From an uncultured Clostridia bacterium (GTDB taxonomy: Bacteria; Bacillota; Clostridia; Christensenellales; UBA3700), in assembly GCA_947038565.1 (NCBI GenBank), contig CAMQWP010000009.1, positions 1 to 64,000 on the forward strand: a stretch of 64,000 bases of DNA, in the 5' to 3' direction. The notes below the pieces were generated by a model. It did not search any database and was not told the DNA's origin. It worked only from the letters and a program-made list of their open reading frames with translations. The stretch's first letter is position 1. Every line of letters starts with the position of its first letter. Made by a program: the position numbers and the translations under genes. This document shows, in pieces, positions 51,968 through 62,300 of this stretch.

Positions 51968-53311
51968 TTAAACTAAACCGCCTTCCGAATAAAGAGGAGG
52001 CTCGATACCCTCCATTTGTAGTGGAGACGCATTATCCTTGCTGTAAAGCAACTTAAGTGCAATCGGAGTTAAGAAACTTGATACGATGATAAGTATGATA
52101 ACTGGGAACATGTACTGTGAGCCGATAATACCAGCCGCGATACCACGCTGAGCAACGATAAGAACTACCTCGCCACGTGCCATCATACCAAAGCCGACCC
52201 TGACAGAGTCCTTTGGCGAGAACTTACACATAAGTGCACCAAGTCCGCAACCAATGATCTTAGACAGAAGTCCAAAGATAACGAACGCAGCAGTAAAGCC
52301 AAGTATATTAACATCGAAAGTACTGAAGTCCATAGTAAGACCAATATTCGCGAAGAATATCGGGCCGAATAACATATAAGAGATAGTGTCGACTTTTTTC
52401 TCTACGTAGTGAGTACCTTTCATATTACTCATAACGACGCCGGCAACGAACGCACCAGTGATAGACGCAACACCGAAGAAATGCTCAGCTGCGAAAGAGA
52501 AGAAGAAACACATAACAAGTCCGAAGATAGATAGTCTACGAGTTACAGGGAAGTGACCTGAAAGCCACTTGAAAAGCAAGTGAATAAGAGCACCCGCAAC
52601 GATTGCAAACACGAAGAAAAGAACAACAGACAATAAAGTCATACCGATAGAAGGCGCATCCGAAGCACCGCTTGCACCGCTCTTCATACTGATAGCAACA
52701 GAAAGGATAACTATACCGATGATATCATCAAGTATGGCAGCTGATAGCACGCTAGAGCCGACTTTACCTTTAAGTTTACCTAATTCTTTAAGCACTTCGA
52801 CAGTGATACCGACAGAAGTGGCAGTAAGAAGAATACCGAAGAAAGAAACATGTAATATTTCGTCCATAGAAGTAAGAGGTGCAAAACCTTTATCAATACC
52901 CCAACCGACTAAGAAACCGAATATAAGCGGAACGACCACACCAAGCGTGGTAATTACAAGAGAAGGGATACCGTTCTTTTTAATCTCTTTAAGATTAGTA
53001 TCAAGACCCGCAGAAAACATGATGAATAAAACACCGATCTGAGCCATTGCCTCTAAAATCTTACCGTTTACGTCATTAGGTCCTGTGAAAGACACCAAAC
53101 CTAAGCAAACCGGTCCGATAATGATACCTGCAAGAAGAGCGCCGACTACCTGAGGAAGACCGAACTTTCTACATACAATACCACCGATTTTAGTAGCAAC
53201 AAGTATGATACCGATAAACAAGAAAATCTTTATATCAAAGCCAGTAGACGCAACAGCATCAGAAACATTGACAGTAGTATTCAATAAATTTGCAAACATA
53301 AAAACCTCCAA
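51968..53311 (-). CDS. Cation:proton antiporter (CPA2/KefB-like)
   Basis: 12-TM-like; FGLPQVVGALLAGIIIGP; LLTATSVGITVEVLKELGKL; AAILDDIIGIVIL. Confidence 0.92.
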   Translation of the reverse strand: MEVFMFANLLNTTVNVSDAVASTGFDIKIFLFIGIILVATKIGGIVCRKFGLPQVVGALLAGIIIGPVCLGLVSFTGPNDVNGKILEAMAQIGVLFIMFSAGLDTNLKEIKKNGIPSLVITTLGVVVPLIFGFLVGWGIDKGFAPLTSMDEILHVSFFGILLTATSVGITVEVLKELGKLKGKVGSSVLSAAILDDIIGIVILSVAISMKSGASGASDAPSIGMTLLSVVLFFVFAIVAGALIHLLFKWLSGHFPVTRRLSIFGLVMCFFFSFAAEHFFGVASITGAFVAGVVMSNMKGTHYVEKKVDTISYMLFGPIFFANIGLTMDFSTFDVNILGFTAAFVIFGLLSKIIGCGLGALMCKFSPKDSVRVGFGMMARGEVVLIVAQRGIAAGIIGSQYMFPVIILIIVSSFLTPIALKLLYSKDNASPLQMEGIEPPLYSEGGLV

Positions 53312-53698
53312 CTCTCGTCACGAGCTGGTGACGCAAAAAATTATATATTATCTAAGTCTTTTTCTCAAAAGTCTTAAACCTCACTAATTATACTCCTTTA
53401 AAAATGATAAGTCAAACTAATAAGCGTCAAATTTATACAATTTCCGAATTAAATTATCGCAAAACCATTATTAATAAGTCAAATCTTCTCAAACACTGCA
53501 TGCGACCCTAGATTTTAGTTAAAATGTCAAATTCAGGCTTGTATTTTACAAATTTCTAATAGCATTATCACACTATTGATATTGAATGCAACTCATCAAT
53601 TATTTAAATGTTTATGTAAAAATGCACAGTTTGTATAGCTATGCGTCATTTCTAATATCTCTAGCTTACTTGTGCGTTATCACGCTCATTGCTTGCAC

Positions 53699-53960
53699 CT
53701 CTTACGTCTCAAATGTTTTGTAATCAAATCAATATTACGTTTGTGCGATAATCACTCTCGCTTGCCTGTCCTCTTACTTCTCAAATGTTTTGTAGTCAAA
53801 TCAATGTTACGTTTGTGCGATAATCACTCTCGCTAGCCTGTCATCTTACTTCTCAAATGTTTTATAATCAATTCAATATTACGCTATGCGTCATTTCTAA
53901 TCACTCTCACTTGCCTTTGCGATAATCACTCTCACTAGCCTGCCCTCTTACTTCTAGGAT
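53699..53960. repeat. 72-bp tandem repeat, about 3 copies
   Basis: CTCTTACTTCTCAAATGTTTTGTAGTCAAATCAATGTTACGTTTGTGCGATAATCACTCTCGCTAGCCTGT starting at 53699, 53771, 53843. Confidence 0.88.
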
Positions 53961-53987
53961 GTTTTAAGTGATAATACTATAGCATGT

Positions 53988-54085
53988 CAGGCAGATAATC
54001 ACTTACCAGTCGGATCATCACTTCCCAGTCCGCACCATCACATGCCAGTCGGATCATCACATACAGTCCGCACCATCACAAGGCA
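53988..54085. repeat. Short alternating repeat CAGTCGGATCATCAC / CAGTCCGCACCATCAC
   Basis: Four alternating copies directly before the downstream terminator. Confidence 0.85.
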
Positions 54086-54090
54086 AAAAA

Positions 54091-54117
54091 AACAGTCGCA
54101 CAAAAGCGCGACTGAAA
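54091..54117 (-). terminator. Terminator of the PC4/YdbC-like gene
   Basis: Minus strand CAGTCGCGCTTTTGTGCGACTGTTTTTTTT. Confidence 0.85.
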
Positions 54118-54135
54118 TTATTAAACATAATCTAA

Positions 54136-54360
54136 TTACTCAACATCAAAGTCAGCAAGAAGAGCTTTAAGAGCTACTACTTCCTCTTTAGATAAAGTAA
54201 CACCTTTACCCATTTTACTGCCATCAGGAGACCACTCTCTGATATCGTATTTTGGATCCTTTTCATTCCAGCTGATAAGATTAAACTCTTTTTTCCAGCC
54301 TTTACTTGACTCCGACAATAAACCAACATTTTTTATAATTTCATGATTAAACTCAGCCAT
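54136..54360 (-). CDS. YdbC/PC4-family single-stranded-DNA-binding protein
   Basis: GWKKEFNLISWNEKDPKYDIREWSPDGSKMGKGVTLSKEE. Confidence 0.88.
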   Translation of the reverse strand: MAEFNHEIIKNVGLLSESSKGWKKEFNLISWNEKDPKYDIREWSPDGSKMGKGVTLSKEEVVALKALLADFDVE

Positions 54361-54840
54361 AAAATTCCTCCAACCTATAAGATAATTATATTATATCATA
54401 AAAAAATGCATAAAACAATACTTTTATTAAAATTATTTACTTGAATATAACATTATATTGTTTAAATAATATAATACGCGTGTTTTTATATTAATATTTA
54501 TACTTTAATTATTATAATATTATAAATTATAATGAAAGTAAATATTATTATAATCATTATTAACCTAAATAACTATACAAAAAAAGACAATATTTGCAAT
54601 ATATATCACTATTACGTACTATTAATGTGATTTTCGTTCAAAAACTTACGCCCGATAGAGAATATCAACGCCTTTAGATATCAGTCCGCCCCTGCACGTA
54701 TATAAAGTATTTGCAAGCATTCACTCATTAATTTCCGACATCAATTATCACAAACTTAATAATATCTAAAATATTTACGACAATGTTGTATAAGCTATAA
54801 AAATGCGACCATAATATTACTATCAATTGGAGGTATTAAT

Positions 54841-55437
54841 ATGAATAACAATAAAAGTAAAACTTGGGACAATTTAGCAAAATCATACGTTGGCGAGTCA
54901 TGCGCTAGAAATAGATACGACATGCTTGCAAAGCTAGCAGAAAGCGAGGGCTATGTCTGCATGTCGGACATGCTTAAGATCGTTGCGACGAATGAATTCA
55001 ACCATGCACGCATGATGTTCAGTTTCCTTGACGCACTAGAGCCGGACGAGATAAAGAATATCAATATTTGTTCGGGATATCCATTCAAGCAAAAACTAAA
55101 TTCACTGCAAGAAAACCTACGCCTATCAGCCGAGGATGAAACTAATGAGTCAGTGAAGATATATCCACAGTTCGCGACCGTAGCTAGAGAAGAGGGATTT
55201 GAAGATATCGCAAAATTCTTCGATAACTTAGTGAATGTGGAGAACTGTCACAAAATGTTACTAACACAATTATACACTCAGCTAAAGGACGGTACTCTAT
55301 ACAAAAAGCAAGTACCAACAAAATGGAAATGCTCTGGCTGTGGTCACGAGGACACAACTAAGGCGGCATGGAAGAAATGCCCTCTTTGCCAAGCACCACA
55401 AGGCACAGTAATGATCAAGATTGAAGACAATGCGTGA
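54841..55437 (+). CDS. Rubrerythrin family protein
   Basis: ExxH diiron motifs (NEFNHARMM), C-terminal rubredoxin CSGCGH...CPLCQAPQ; SD GGAGG. Confidence 0.93.
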   Translation: MNNNKSKTWDNLAKSYVGESCARNRYDMLAKLAESEGYVCMSDMLKIVATNEFNHARMMFSFLDALEPDEIKNINICSGYPFKQKLNSLQENLRLSAEDETNESVKIYPQFATVAREEGFEDIAKFFDNLVNVENCHKMLLTQLYTQLKDGTLYKKQVPTKWKCSGCGHEDTTKAAWKKCPLCQAPQGTVMIKIEDNA

Positions 55438-55443
55438 TAGCAT

Positions 55444-55599
55444 ATGAAAGCTAAATTTAATTATCTACCGAGAGCGTTAAATCAGCTCTACACTCCATAC
55501 AGTAATCTAATGATGGATCTACCCGTGATCAACACAAAAGTATCACCGCTTGGCGAGCCATATGGTGACCAAGCCGTGCCTACAGAAAAAGAGGAATAA
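55444..55599 (+). CDS. Small (51 aa) ORF directly after rubrerythrin
   Basis: MKAKFNYLPRALNQLYTPYSNLMMDLPVINTKVSPLGEPYGDQAVPTEKEE; 6 nt after rubrerythrin stop; no strong SD. Confidence 0.45.
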   Translation: MKAKFNYLPRALNQLYTPYSNLMMDLPVINTKVSPLGEPYGDQAVPTEKEE

Positions 55600-55855
55600 C
55601 ACATTTATCTCACCTATCGCATTATGTCGAAAAATGTCTTTTGAGTATTATTTTATGGCAATGGTGTGATAAAACAAGGTAAAAATCTAATAAACTAGTG
55701 ATTTGTTTATCAGTAATATAGCATAGAACCTATCCTGATTAGGTGGTATTTATGCGTGTGATAGATATTGATACCCGCGTGAATTGTCAATATTAATTAT
55801 ATAAATAATCGACAACGGATAACAAAAAAAATAGTTTTTAATCGACTATAAAATA

Positions 55856-55887
55856 AAAAAACAGCAACACATAATGTTGCTGTTTTT
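55856..55887 (+). terminator. Terminator after the rubrerythrin/small-ORF unit
   Basis: AAAAAACAGCAACA-cataa-TGTTGCTGTTTTTT. Confidence 0.87.
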
Positions 55888-56339
55888 TGTCGTTATTTTA
55901 TTTGTATAATCGGCTATAAACTGTGGATATATCCACGCTATTATAGTATAAAAACTCGCTATTATTATATTCCGATAACTATATCGATTATCATTTAACG
56001 ATTGTATTTTTCAATAATTTCAGTTATATAACCGTATTTAATTTGTAGGGTATTTACGCGATTTGATAATGATTGTTATATCATTACGACGCGTATTATT
56101 CGCTTTTGCACATTGCAAATATGCATTTTATTACTCTTCGATTTGCACTATACTCGCCGACTATACTACTTATTAATATACCAAAATAACTAATCAAAAC
56201 AACACTGTAATAGATAAAATACACCTTTATATTTGCGTTAATATCAGCACTTTGGAGATATTATCGCATGTATTATACGCATTTAATCTCTACATAATCC
56301 GCTATTATTATATCTTTTACTTATTAATTCGTTGATTAT

Positions 56340-57659
56340 TTATTTTCGGATTGTTCCATTTCCTACGCAAACATACTTTTCGCTAGTAAGCTGAGCAAGA
56401 CCCAAAGGGCCTCTTGCGTGCAATTTTTGAGTACTGATACCTATCTCCGCACCGAAACCGAATTCAAATCCGTCGGTAAATCTAGTAGATGCATTTACGT
56501 ACACACAGCCCGAGTCAACTTTTGCAGTGAACATATTTATAGCGTTTTGATCGGTTGCAATTATAGCCTCGCTATGACAAGTGCTATGCTCATTTATCCT
56601 CTCGATAGCCTCGCTAACGTCCGCTACAGCCTTGACGCTGATCATAAGGCTAAGGTGCTCTTCGTAATAATCTTCTTTTGTCGCAAGCTCGACACCGCCA
56701 CAATACATCGTGCATTCCTCGCTACCGTCGCCAGCACAGAACATGACACACTCTTCACTTACAAGACCACTCTTATTGTAGCTGTCAATACACTCACTAC
56801 AAGCCTTGATAACTACGCCTGCATTCTTAAGAGCGGTAAATATCTTAGGCACTGCTACGTCCAAAATCTCGCGAGATATAAGCAACTGCTCTAGGCTATT
56901 ACACACGCTAGGACGCTGAGCTTTAGCATTGATAATGACATCAATAGCCATATCAATATCCGCACTGCTATCCACATATAAGTGACAGTTTCCACCAGCA
57001 CTGGCGATGACAGGCATGGTCGCATTTGCAAGGACAAGGTTCTTTAAAGCGTCGCCACCTCTAGGTATTACTACGTCGATATATTTGCCGAGTTTTAGCA
57101 TGTCAAGAGTAAGTGATCTATCAGTATCGTCGATAAACTGCACTATATTCTTGCAAAATCCCGCTTGCTCGATAGCATTCGACATGATATTATACAACGC
57201 ACGATTACTATTAATAGCGTCACTACCACCACGCAATATAACAGCGTTACCAGTCTTTATGCATAGCCCTGCTACATCGATAGTAACGTTAGGACGAGCC
57301 TCGTATATAACGCCAATGACGCCCAGTGACGCACGAACTTTTGATATCTCTAACCCTGACGCATTAGTCCACTTATCCACCACCTGACCTATAGGATCAT
57401 CAAGCTGAACGATCTGAGAAAGTCCTTCACACATGCTCGCAAGCCTCTCTGGAGTAAGTCTCAATCTATCCGCCATCGAAGGGTTTTTACTCTTTAGATT
57501 TTCCATATCTATTGAGTTAGCTTTCAATACCTGATCAGTGTTTGCAAGTATACACTCACTTATACTCAATATAATCTTATTCTTATCAGCATTATCCATT
57601 ACGCTAAGTGCGTATGAGCTAGCCTTTGCTTTTTTTGCTAATTCTTCTACTCTATTCAT
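56340..57659 (-). CDS. proA: Gamma-glutamyl phosphate reductase
   Basis: ASLGVIGVIYEARPNVTIDVAGLCIKTGNAVILRGG; VIPRGGDALKNLV; NASTRFTDGFEFGFGAEIGISTQKLHARGPLGL. Confidence 0.96.
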   Translation of the reverse strand: MNRVEELAKKAKASSYALSVMDNADKNKIILSISECILANTDQVLKANSIDMENLKSKNPSMADRLRLTPERLASMCEGLSQIVQLDDPIGQVVDKWTNASGLEISKVRASLGVIGVIYEARPNVTIDVAGLCIKTGNAVILRGGSDAINSNRALYNIMSNAIEQAGFCKNIVQFIDDTDRSLTLDMLKLGKYIDVVIPRGGDALKNLVLANATMPVIASAGGNCHLYVDSSADIDMAIDVIINAKAQRPSVCNSLEQLLISREILDVAVPKIFTALKNAGVVIKACSECIDSYNKSGLVSEECVMFCAGDGSEECTMYCGGVELATKEDYYEEHLSLMISVKAVADVSEAIERINEHSTCHSEAIIATDQNAINMFTAKVDSGCVYVNASTRFTDGFEFGFGAEIGISTQKLHARGPLGLAQLTSEKYVCVGNGTIRK

Positions 57660-57866
57660 GATAATTCTCCTTTTTGTATGCTTTCAATTTCCTATTTTAT
57701 CGGTTTAAATCTCACTTGTATTACAAGTATTTTCACGTTATTATTATTCGTTTACTCGCTCCACTTCGCAATATTTCAAGGTACTTACTCGAAGTAAAAT
57801 ATTACTCGCGACCGCATTATTTGACTGTATTACGAGTATACTCTCCCGCCTATTTTGTACAAATTA

Positions 57867-57897
57867 AGCCTAATCAAATTACATGATTAGGCTTAAA
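57867..57897 (-). terminator. Terminator of yebC
   Basis: AAGCCTAATCA-aattaca-TGATTAGGCTT. Confidence 0.7.
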
Positions 57898-57924
57898 ATT
57901 TCTTATATAATGTACAAGTTTTTA

Positions 57925-58659
57925 TTACATTTCATCATCAAGATCAGCATTGTGATAGATGTTTTGTACGTCGTCATTATCTTCTAGCATGTCGATAAGT
58001 TTTAGTATACTATTCACGAACTTAGCCTCAGGCTTGATATAATTCTCTGGTACAAGATCACTCATGCTATCAGCGATTACGACTTTACCAGTCGCCTCTA
58101 ATGCCTCACGCACTTCTCCTAGCATATTCGGCTCAGTGTATATCTCGCAGAATTCGCCTTGTGGTACTACATCATCAGCGCCAGCTTCTAGTGCTAACTC
58201 CATGATACTGTCGTCGTCATGACCCGCCATATCAGCTATAATCACGCCCTTTTTGCTAAACATGTACGAAACGCAACCAGATATGCCCATACTACCACCG
58301 CACTTGTCGAAGTGGTGACGAATGTCGCCCGCAGTACGATTTTTATTATCAGTAAGTGTCTCTACGATGATAGCGATACCACCAGCACCATATCCCTCAT
58401 ATACATTCTCTTCAAAGTTAATGCTTCCTATCTCGCCACTTGCCTTTTTGATACTTCTCACGATATTATCACTTGGCATATTGTTCGACTTCGCCTTTGC
58501 TATAGCGTCGCGTAGTCTGCTATTGCTAGCTTGATCAGGACCTCCGACCTTTACTGCAACTGCTATCTCACGACCGATTTTAGTAAATACTCCAGCACGT
58601 TTAGTATCGTTCTCGCCTTTTTTCCTCTTAATTGTTGCCCATTTGCTATGACCTGACAT
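57925..58659 (-). CDS. yebC: YebC/PmpR (TACO1) family protein
   Basis: MSGHSKWATIKRKKGENDTKRAGVFTKIGREIAVAVK; NVYEGYGAGGIAIIVETLTDNKNRT. Confidence 0.96.
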   Translation of the reverse strand: MSGHSKWATIKRKKGENDTKRAGVFTKIGREIAVAVKVGGPDQASNSRLRDAIAKAKSNNMPSDNIVRSIKKASGEIGSINFEENVYEGYGAGGIAIIVETLTDNKNRTAGDIRHHFDKCGGSMGISGCVSYMFSKKGVIIADMAGHDDDSIMELALEAGADDVVPQGEFCEIYTEPNMLGEVREALEATGKVVIADSMSDLVPENYIKPEAKFVNSILKLIDMLEDNDDVQNIYHNADLDDEM

Positions 58660-58720
58660 AATATCCCCTCCATGTATTGAATTATATTTCAGTTTATTTT
58701 TTTATGTATTATTGATTTTA

Positions 58721-58880
58721 TTATTATTTGCGTGCAGTACTTGATTATAGTACACACAAGCGTATCACTTTGCGTTTGATTATTATTTGCGGAAGTACTT
58801 AATTATAGCAATTACAAGCGTGTCACTTTGCGTTTGATTATCTTTTGTATGCAAAACTAGATTATAGTACTTTTCACATC
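58721..58880. repeat. 58-59-bp tandem repeat upstream of yebC, about 2.6 copies
   Basis: TTATTATTTGCG..AGTACTT.ATTATAG...ACAAGCGT.TCACTTTGCGTTTGA starting at 58721, 58780, 58838. Confidence 0.88.
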
Positions 58881-58906
58881 ATAATCGTATTGTAAAAAAC
58901 ATCGAA

Positions 58907-59641
58907 TTACGCTTTATTTATAAGATGATAAAGTGCGATACTTAGAGAAACGCCCGCATTAAGTGATTCCATTTTTTCGCTCATTGGCAATGATATCACA
59001 CGGTTTGCAAGTGCTTTTATCTCGGCACTTATTCCGTGACTCTCGCTACCTACTACTAGGATAAAATCATTAGGAATATCACTCATACTATACAAGTTTT
59101 CACCCGCCATATCAAGAGCCATTACGTTACCTTTTATATCCTCAAGCTCGACAGTTTTCGCACTCACATGAAATACTCCACCCATAGAGCTACGCACTAC
59201 TTTAGGCGAATATATATCCGCACAATTGCCGTATGACCATATCTCTGTCACGCCACAAGCAGTAGCCGTTCTAAGTATTGTACCGACATTGCCAGGGTCA
59301 TTAAGATTATCAAGGAGCAATATCTTGCCTTGATTATCACTACTAATAGTAGGCATTTTGCATACTGCAAGCACTCCAGATGGAGTTTTAGTATCACTTA
59401 TCGCACCCATTACTTTATCAGATACCACAGTTACGAACTCGCACATTTCGTATATATTATTATACTTTGCAAGAGCATTATTCGTTACAAATATCTCTAC
59501 TATATCCTTTTTCTGAATGTCCTTAACTATGTTATATCCTTCAGCCACGAAATTTCCACATTCTCTGCGGAATGATGACTCCTTGACAAGCCTTCTTATC
59601 TCGCCTATTACAGGTGTCGAAATACTTGTTATCATATCCAT
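58907..59641 (-). CDS. TrmH/SpoU-family RNA methyltransferase
   Basis: LLLDNLNDPGNVGTILRTATACGV; VVGSESHGIS; LPMSEKMESLNAGVSLSIALY. Confidence 0.94.
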   Translation of the reverse strand: MDMITSISTPVIGEIRRLVKESSFRRECGNFVAEGYNIVKDIQKKDIVEIFVTNNALAKYNNIYEMCEFVTVVSDKVMGAISDTKTPSGVLAVCKMPTISSDNQGKILLLDNLNDPGNVGTILRTATACGVTEIWSYGNCADIYSPKVVRSSMGGVFHVSAKTVELEDIKGNVMALDMAGENLYSMSDIPNDFILVVGSESHGISAEIKALANRVISLPMSEKMESLNAGVSLSIALYHLINKA

Positions 59642-59790
59642 TAATTGCCTCCATATGCACTCTATTACTCTTACTTAATCACTTTATATTATACATCAAT
59701 ATCACTTACGTGTCAATAGTAGGTGTACATAATATCTTAGATAGGCAAAATATTTTATTATCCCCTGAATTCGATATACTATAACGAGTT

Positions 59791-60235
59791 TTATCGCCCC
59801 CGCAAATTTGTATTTTATAGTATATTTTTATGAATCTTGAAATCTTTTATCTATAGTATCTATATATTACTCTTGACTTTACTTATCTATATTACATATT
59901 CTATTAATTCTTCAAGTTTCTATATCACAATCCAGTTTTCGACCCTAGCCTATACAACACATTTCTATCGCCCCTGCAAATGTCTATATTATAGTATATT
60001 TTTACAAGTCTTGAATTTTTTTATACATAGTATTTATATAATACGCTTGACTTTACTTATCCTATATTGCATATTCTATTAATTCTTCAAGTTTCCATAT
60101 CACAATTCAGTTTTTTGCCCTTACGCCTATACATAACACAGTTTTATCACCCCTGCAAATGTTTATATCATATAATATTTTTATGAGTCTTAAATTTTTT
60201 TATGTATTGTATTTATATAATACTCTTGGAAATTG
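59791..60235. repeat. About 175-bp imperfect tandem repeat, about 2.5 copies
   Basis: (T/C)TATC(G/A)CCCC(C/T)GCAAAT starting at 59791, 59965, 60144 with similar downstream sequence. Confidence 0.88.
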
Positions 60236-60289
60236 TTTTATCTATTGCTAATTCTATTAATAATTTATAATAATTATTTTTATTTAAAA

Positions 60290-60940
60290 CATCTATCCGC
60301 ATTCCGAAAACCGATCGAAAACTTATACCCAACTATAGACAATTACAACATTCACGACGCTCATGATATATATCTATCCGAAAACCGATCGAAAACTTAT
60401 ACCCGACTACAGCAAATAAAACAACTACGCTTAGATTATATATCTATCCTCATTCTGAAAACCAGTAAAATAATAGTAGTAATCCCTAATCAAAACAGCC
60501 CCAATCCAATACAGATACAAACGCCCACATACCAACAGCATTAACATATATAAATAGACATCTATCCGCATTCCGAAAACCGATCCAAAACTTATACCCA
60601 ACTATAGCAAATACAACATTAACTACGCTCATATTTATATCTATCCTCATTCTGAAAGCTAGCAAAATACTAGTATTAATATTTAAATAAAACAGCACCA
60701 AACGTCCCACATATTACATACTAGAACATTTCCAAACCCATACAACACGAATCACCCCACATATTGCCTAATCAAAACAGCCCCACCAATACAGATACAA
60801 ACGCCCACATATCGAAAAAATAAAAAATATAAATAAACATCTATCCGCATTCTAAAAACCGACCGAAAACTTATACCCAACTATAGCAAATACAACATTA
60901 ACTACACATAGATTATATATCTATCCGCATTCAGCAAAAA
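60290..60940. repeat. About 270-280-bp composite tandem repeat, about 2.4 copies
   Basis: CATCTATCCGCATTC.GAAAACCGA.C.AAAACTTATACCCAACTATAG at 60290, 60559, 60838; CCTAATCAAAACAGCCCCA...CAATACAGATACAAACGCCCACAT at about 60485 and 60767. Confidence 0.88.
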
Positions 60941-60959
60941 CAAACGCTAAAAATGGCAA

Positions 60960-60991
60960 AAAAAATCCCTCGATATAAATATCAAGGGAAA
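60960..60991 (-). terminator. Terminator of infC-rpmI-rplT
   Basis: Minus strand TCCCTTGATATTTATATCGAGGGATTTTTTTT. Confidence 0.85.
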
Positions 60992-60996
60992 ATTAA

Positions 60997-61353
60997 TTAT
61001 TTAGCTAGCTTTTCTTTAGCTTTCTCACATAGGATAGTGAATGACTTAGGGTCATTAACTGCCATGTCAGCAAGGACTTTACGGTTAAGTGTAATGTCAT
61101 TTAGCTTTAAGCCGTGCATTAAAGTGCTGTAAGTAAGCTCATTCATTCTAGATGCAGCATTGATACGAGCGATCCATAACTGTCTAAACTCTCTCTTCTT
61201 TAGCTTTCTACCAACGTAAGCATAATTACCAGACTTCATAACAGCTTGACGCGCTACTCTGTAAAGTTTGCTCTTTGATCCAAAGTAACCTTTGGCTTGC
61301 TTCATTATTTTTCTACGCTTTTTAATGGCGTTGACGCCTCTTTTAATTCTCAT
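60997..61353 (-). CDS. rplT: 50S ribosomal protein L20
   Basis: [67 protein letters not shown]. Confidence 0.98.
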   Translation of the reverse strand: MRIKRGVNAIKKRRKIMKQAKGYFGSKSKLYRVARQAVMKSGNYAYVGRKLKKREFRQLWIARINAASRMNELTYSTLMHGLKLNDITLNRKVLADMAVNDPKSFTILCEKAKEKLAK

Positions 61354-61372
61354 CTTCTATACCTCCGTCCTA

Positions 61373-61570
61373 TTAGCTATAAGGTAGTAACTTTTTAATA
61401 GTCTTTGCTTGAGTCTCAGACACGTAAGTTGCTTTCCTTAATCCTCTTTTTCTCTTTGAAGCCTTCTTTGTCAAAATATGGCTACAATTGTTTTTTGCTC
61501 TCTTAATTTTGCCGTTCTTAGTAAACCTGAAACGTTTACCAGCACCGCTATGTGATTTTACCTTTGGCAT
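61373..61570 (-). CDS. rpmI: 50S ribosomal protein L35
   Basis: [46 protein letters not shown]. Confidence 0.97.
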   Translation of the reverse strand: MPKVKSHSGAGKRFRFTKNGKIKRAKNNCSHILTKKASKRKRGLRKATYVSETQAKTIKKLLPYS

Positions 61571-61600
61571 TTATCTTTCCTCCAATTTAAAATGTTGTTA

Positions 61601-62122
61601 TTATGGTTTTTTAACGATAGGAACTACAATCATTGAAATACTTCTACCTTCTTGGTTAGGTTTTTTCTCAATAGTTGCATATTCTTTTACTATCTCGAAG
61701 AAGTCTTCCATTACCTTAACAGCTATTTCAGGACGAGCCATTTGTCTACCCTTCAAACGGATAGAAGCTCTTACTCTGTCGCCAGCCTCAAGGAACTTGA
61801 TAGCACTCTTCGCCTTTGTCAACATGTCGTTAGTGTCGATAGTAGCTGATAGCCACACCTCTTTAAGCTCGACGACCTTTTGATTTTTCTTCGCTTCTTT
61901 GCTTTTCTTAACCTGCTCAAACTTGAACTTGCCATAATCCATTATCTTTGCAACTGGTGGATTAGCTTGTGGTGAAATTAGAACGATATCTAAGTCTTTA
62001 TCGTAAGCCATTTCTTTAGCTTGAAGAGTAGGGAATACACCCAATTGCTCACCATCGCTGCCGATAAGTCTAACTTCTCTACATCTGATTTGGTCATTCA
62101 TAATCTGTTCTTTGATAGTCAT
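61601..62122 (-). CDS. infC: Translation initiation factor IF-3
   Basis: MNDQIRCREVRLIGSDGEQLGVFPTLQAKEMAYDKDLDIVLISPQANPPVAKIMDYGKFKFEQ. Confidence 0.98.
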   Translation of the reverse strand: MTIKEQIMNDQIRCREVRLIGSDGEQLGVFPTLQAKEMAYDKDLDIVLISPQANPPVAKIMDYGKFKFEQVKKSKEAKKNQKVVELKEVWLSATIDTNDMLTKAKSAIKFLEAGDRVRASIRLKGRQMARPEIAVKVMEDFFEIVKEYATIEKKPNQEGRSISMIVVPIVKKP

Positions 62123-62124
62123 AT

Positions 62125-62300
62125 CCTCCTAAAACATTTAGCGAATTACCCACAAAAAAAGTGGATAACTTAGTAAAGTTACCCACAAAAATCCTTAAAT
62201 AATTAATCTAAAAGATGATTGACCTAGTGCACAAACTCGTGACTGGTGAGAAGTAACTTCTACTTTATGTACCTATAATACCAAAACCAAGCCGATAAGT
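62125..62300 (-). promoter_or_regulatory. infC-rpmI-rplT leader with attenuator (L20-leader type)
   Basis: Minus strand CACCAGTCACGAGTTTGTGCACTAGGTC...GTGGGTAACTTTACTAAGTTATCCACTTTTTTT terminator just before the infC SD. Confidence 0.62.

Noticed and set aside
55625-55631. Single TGTCGAA (0A box) downstream of the small ORF
   Set aside because: Isolated 7-mer; several others occur inside coding regions (e.g. about 8790, 46670, 58305, 63669), consistent with chance.
59837-60710. Small ORFs in the intergenic repeat arrays (59837..60082, 60233..60544, 60486..60710)
   Set aside because: Low-complexity translations that follow repeat units, no SD or protein-family pattern.
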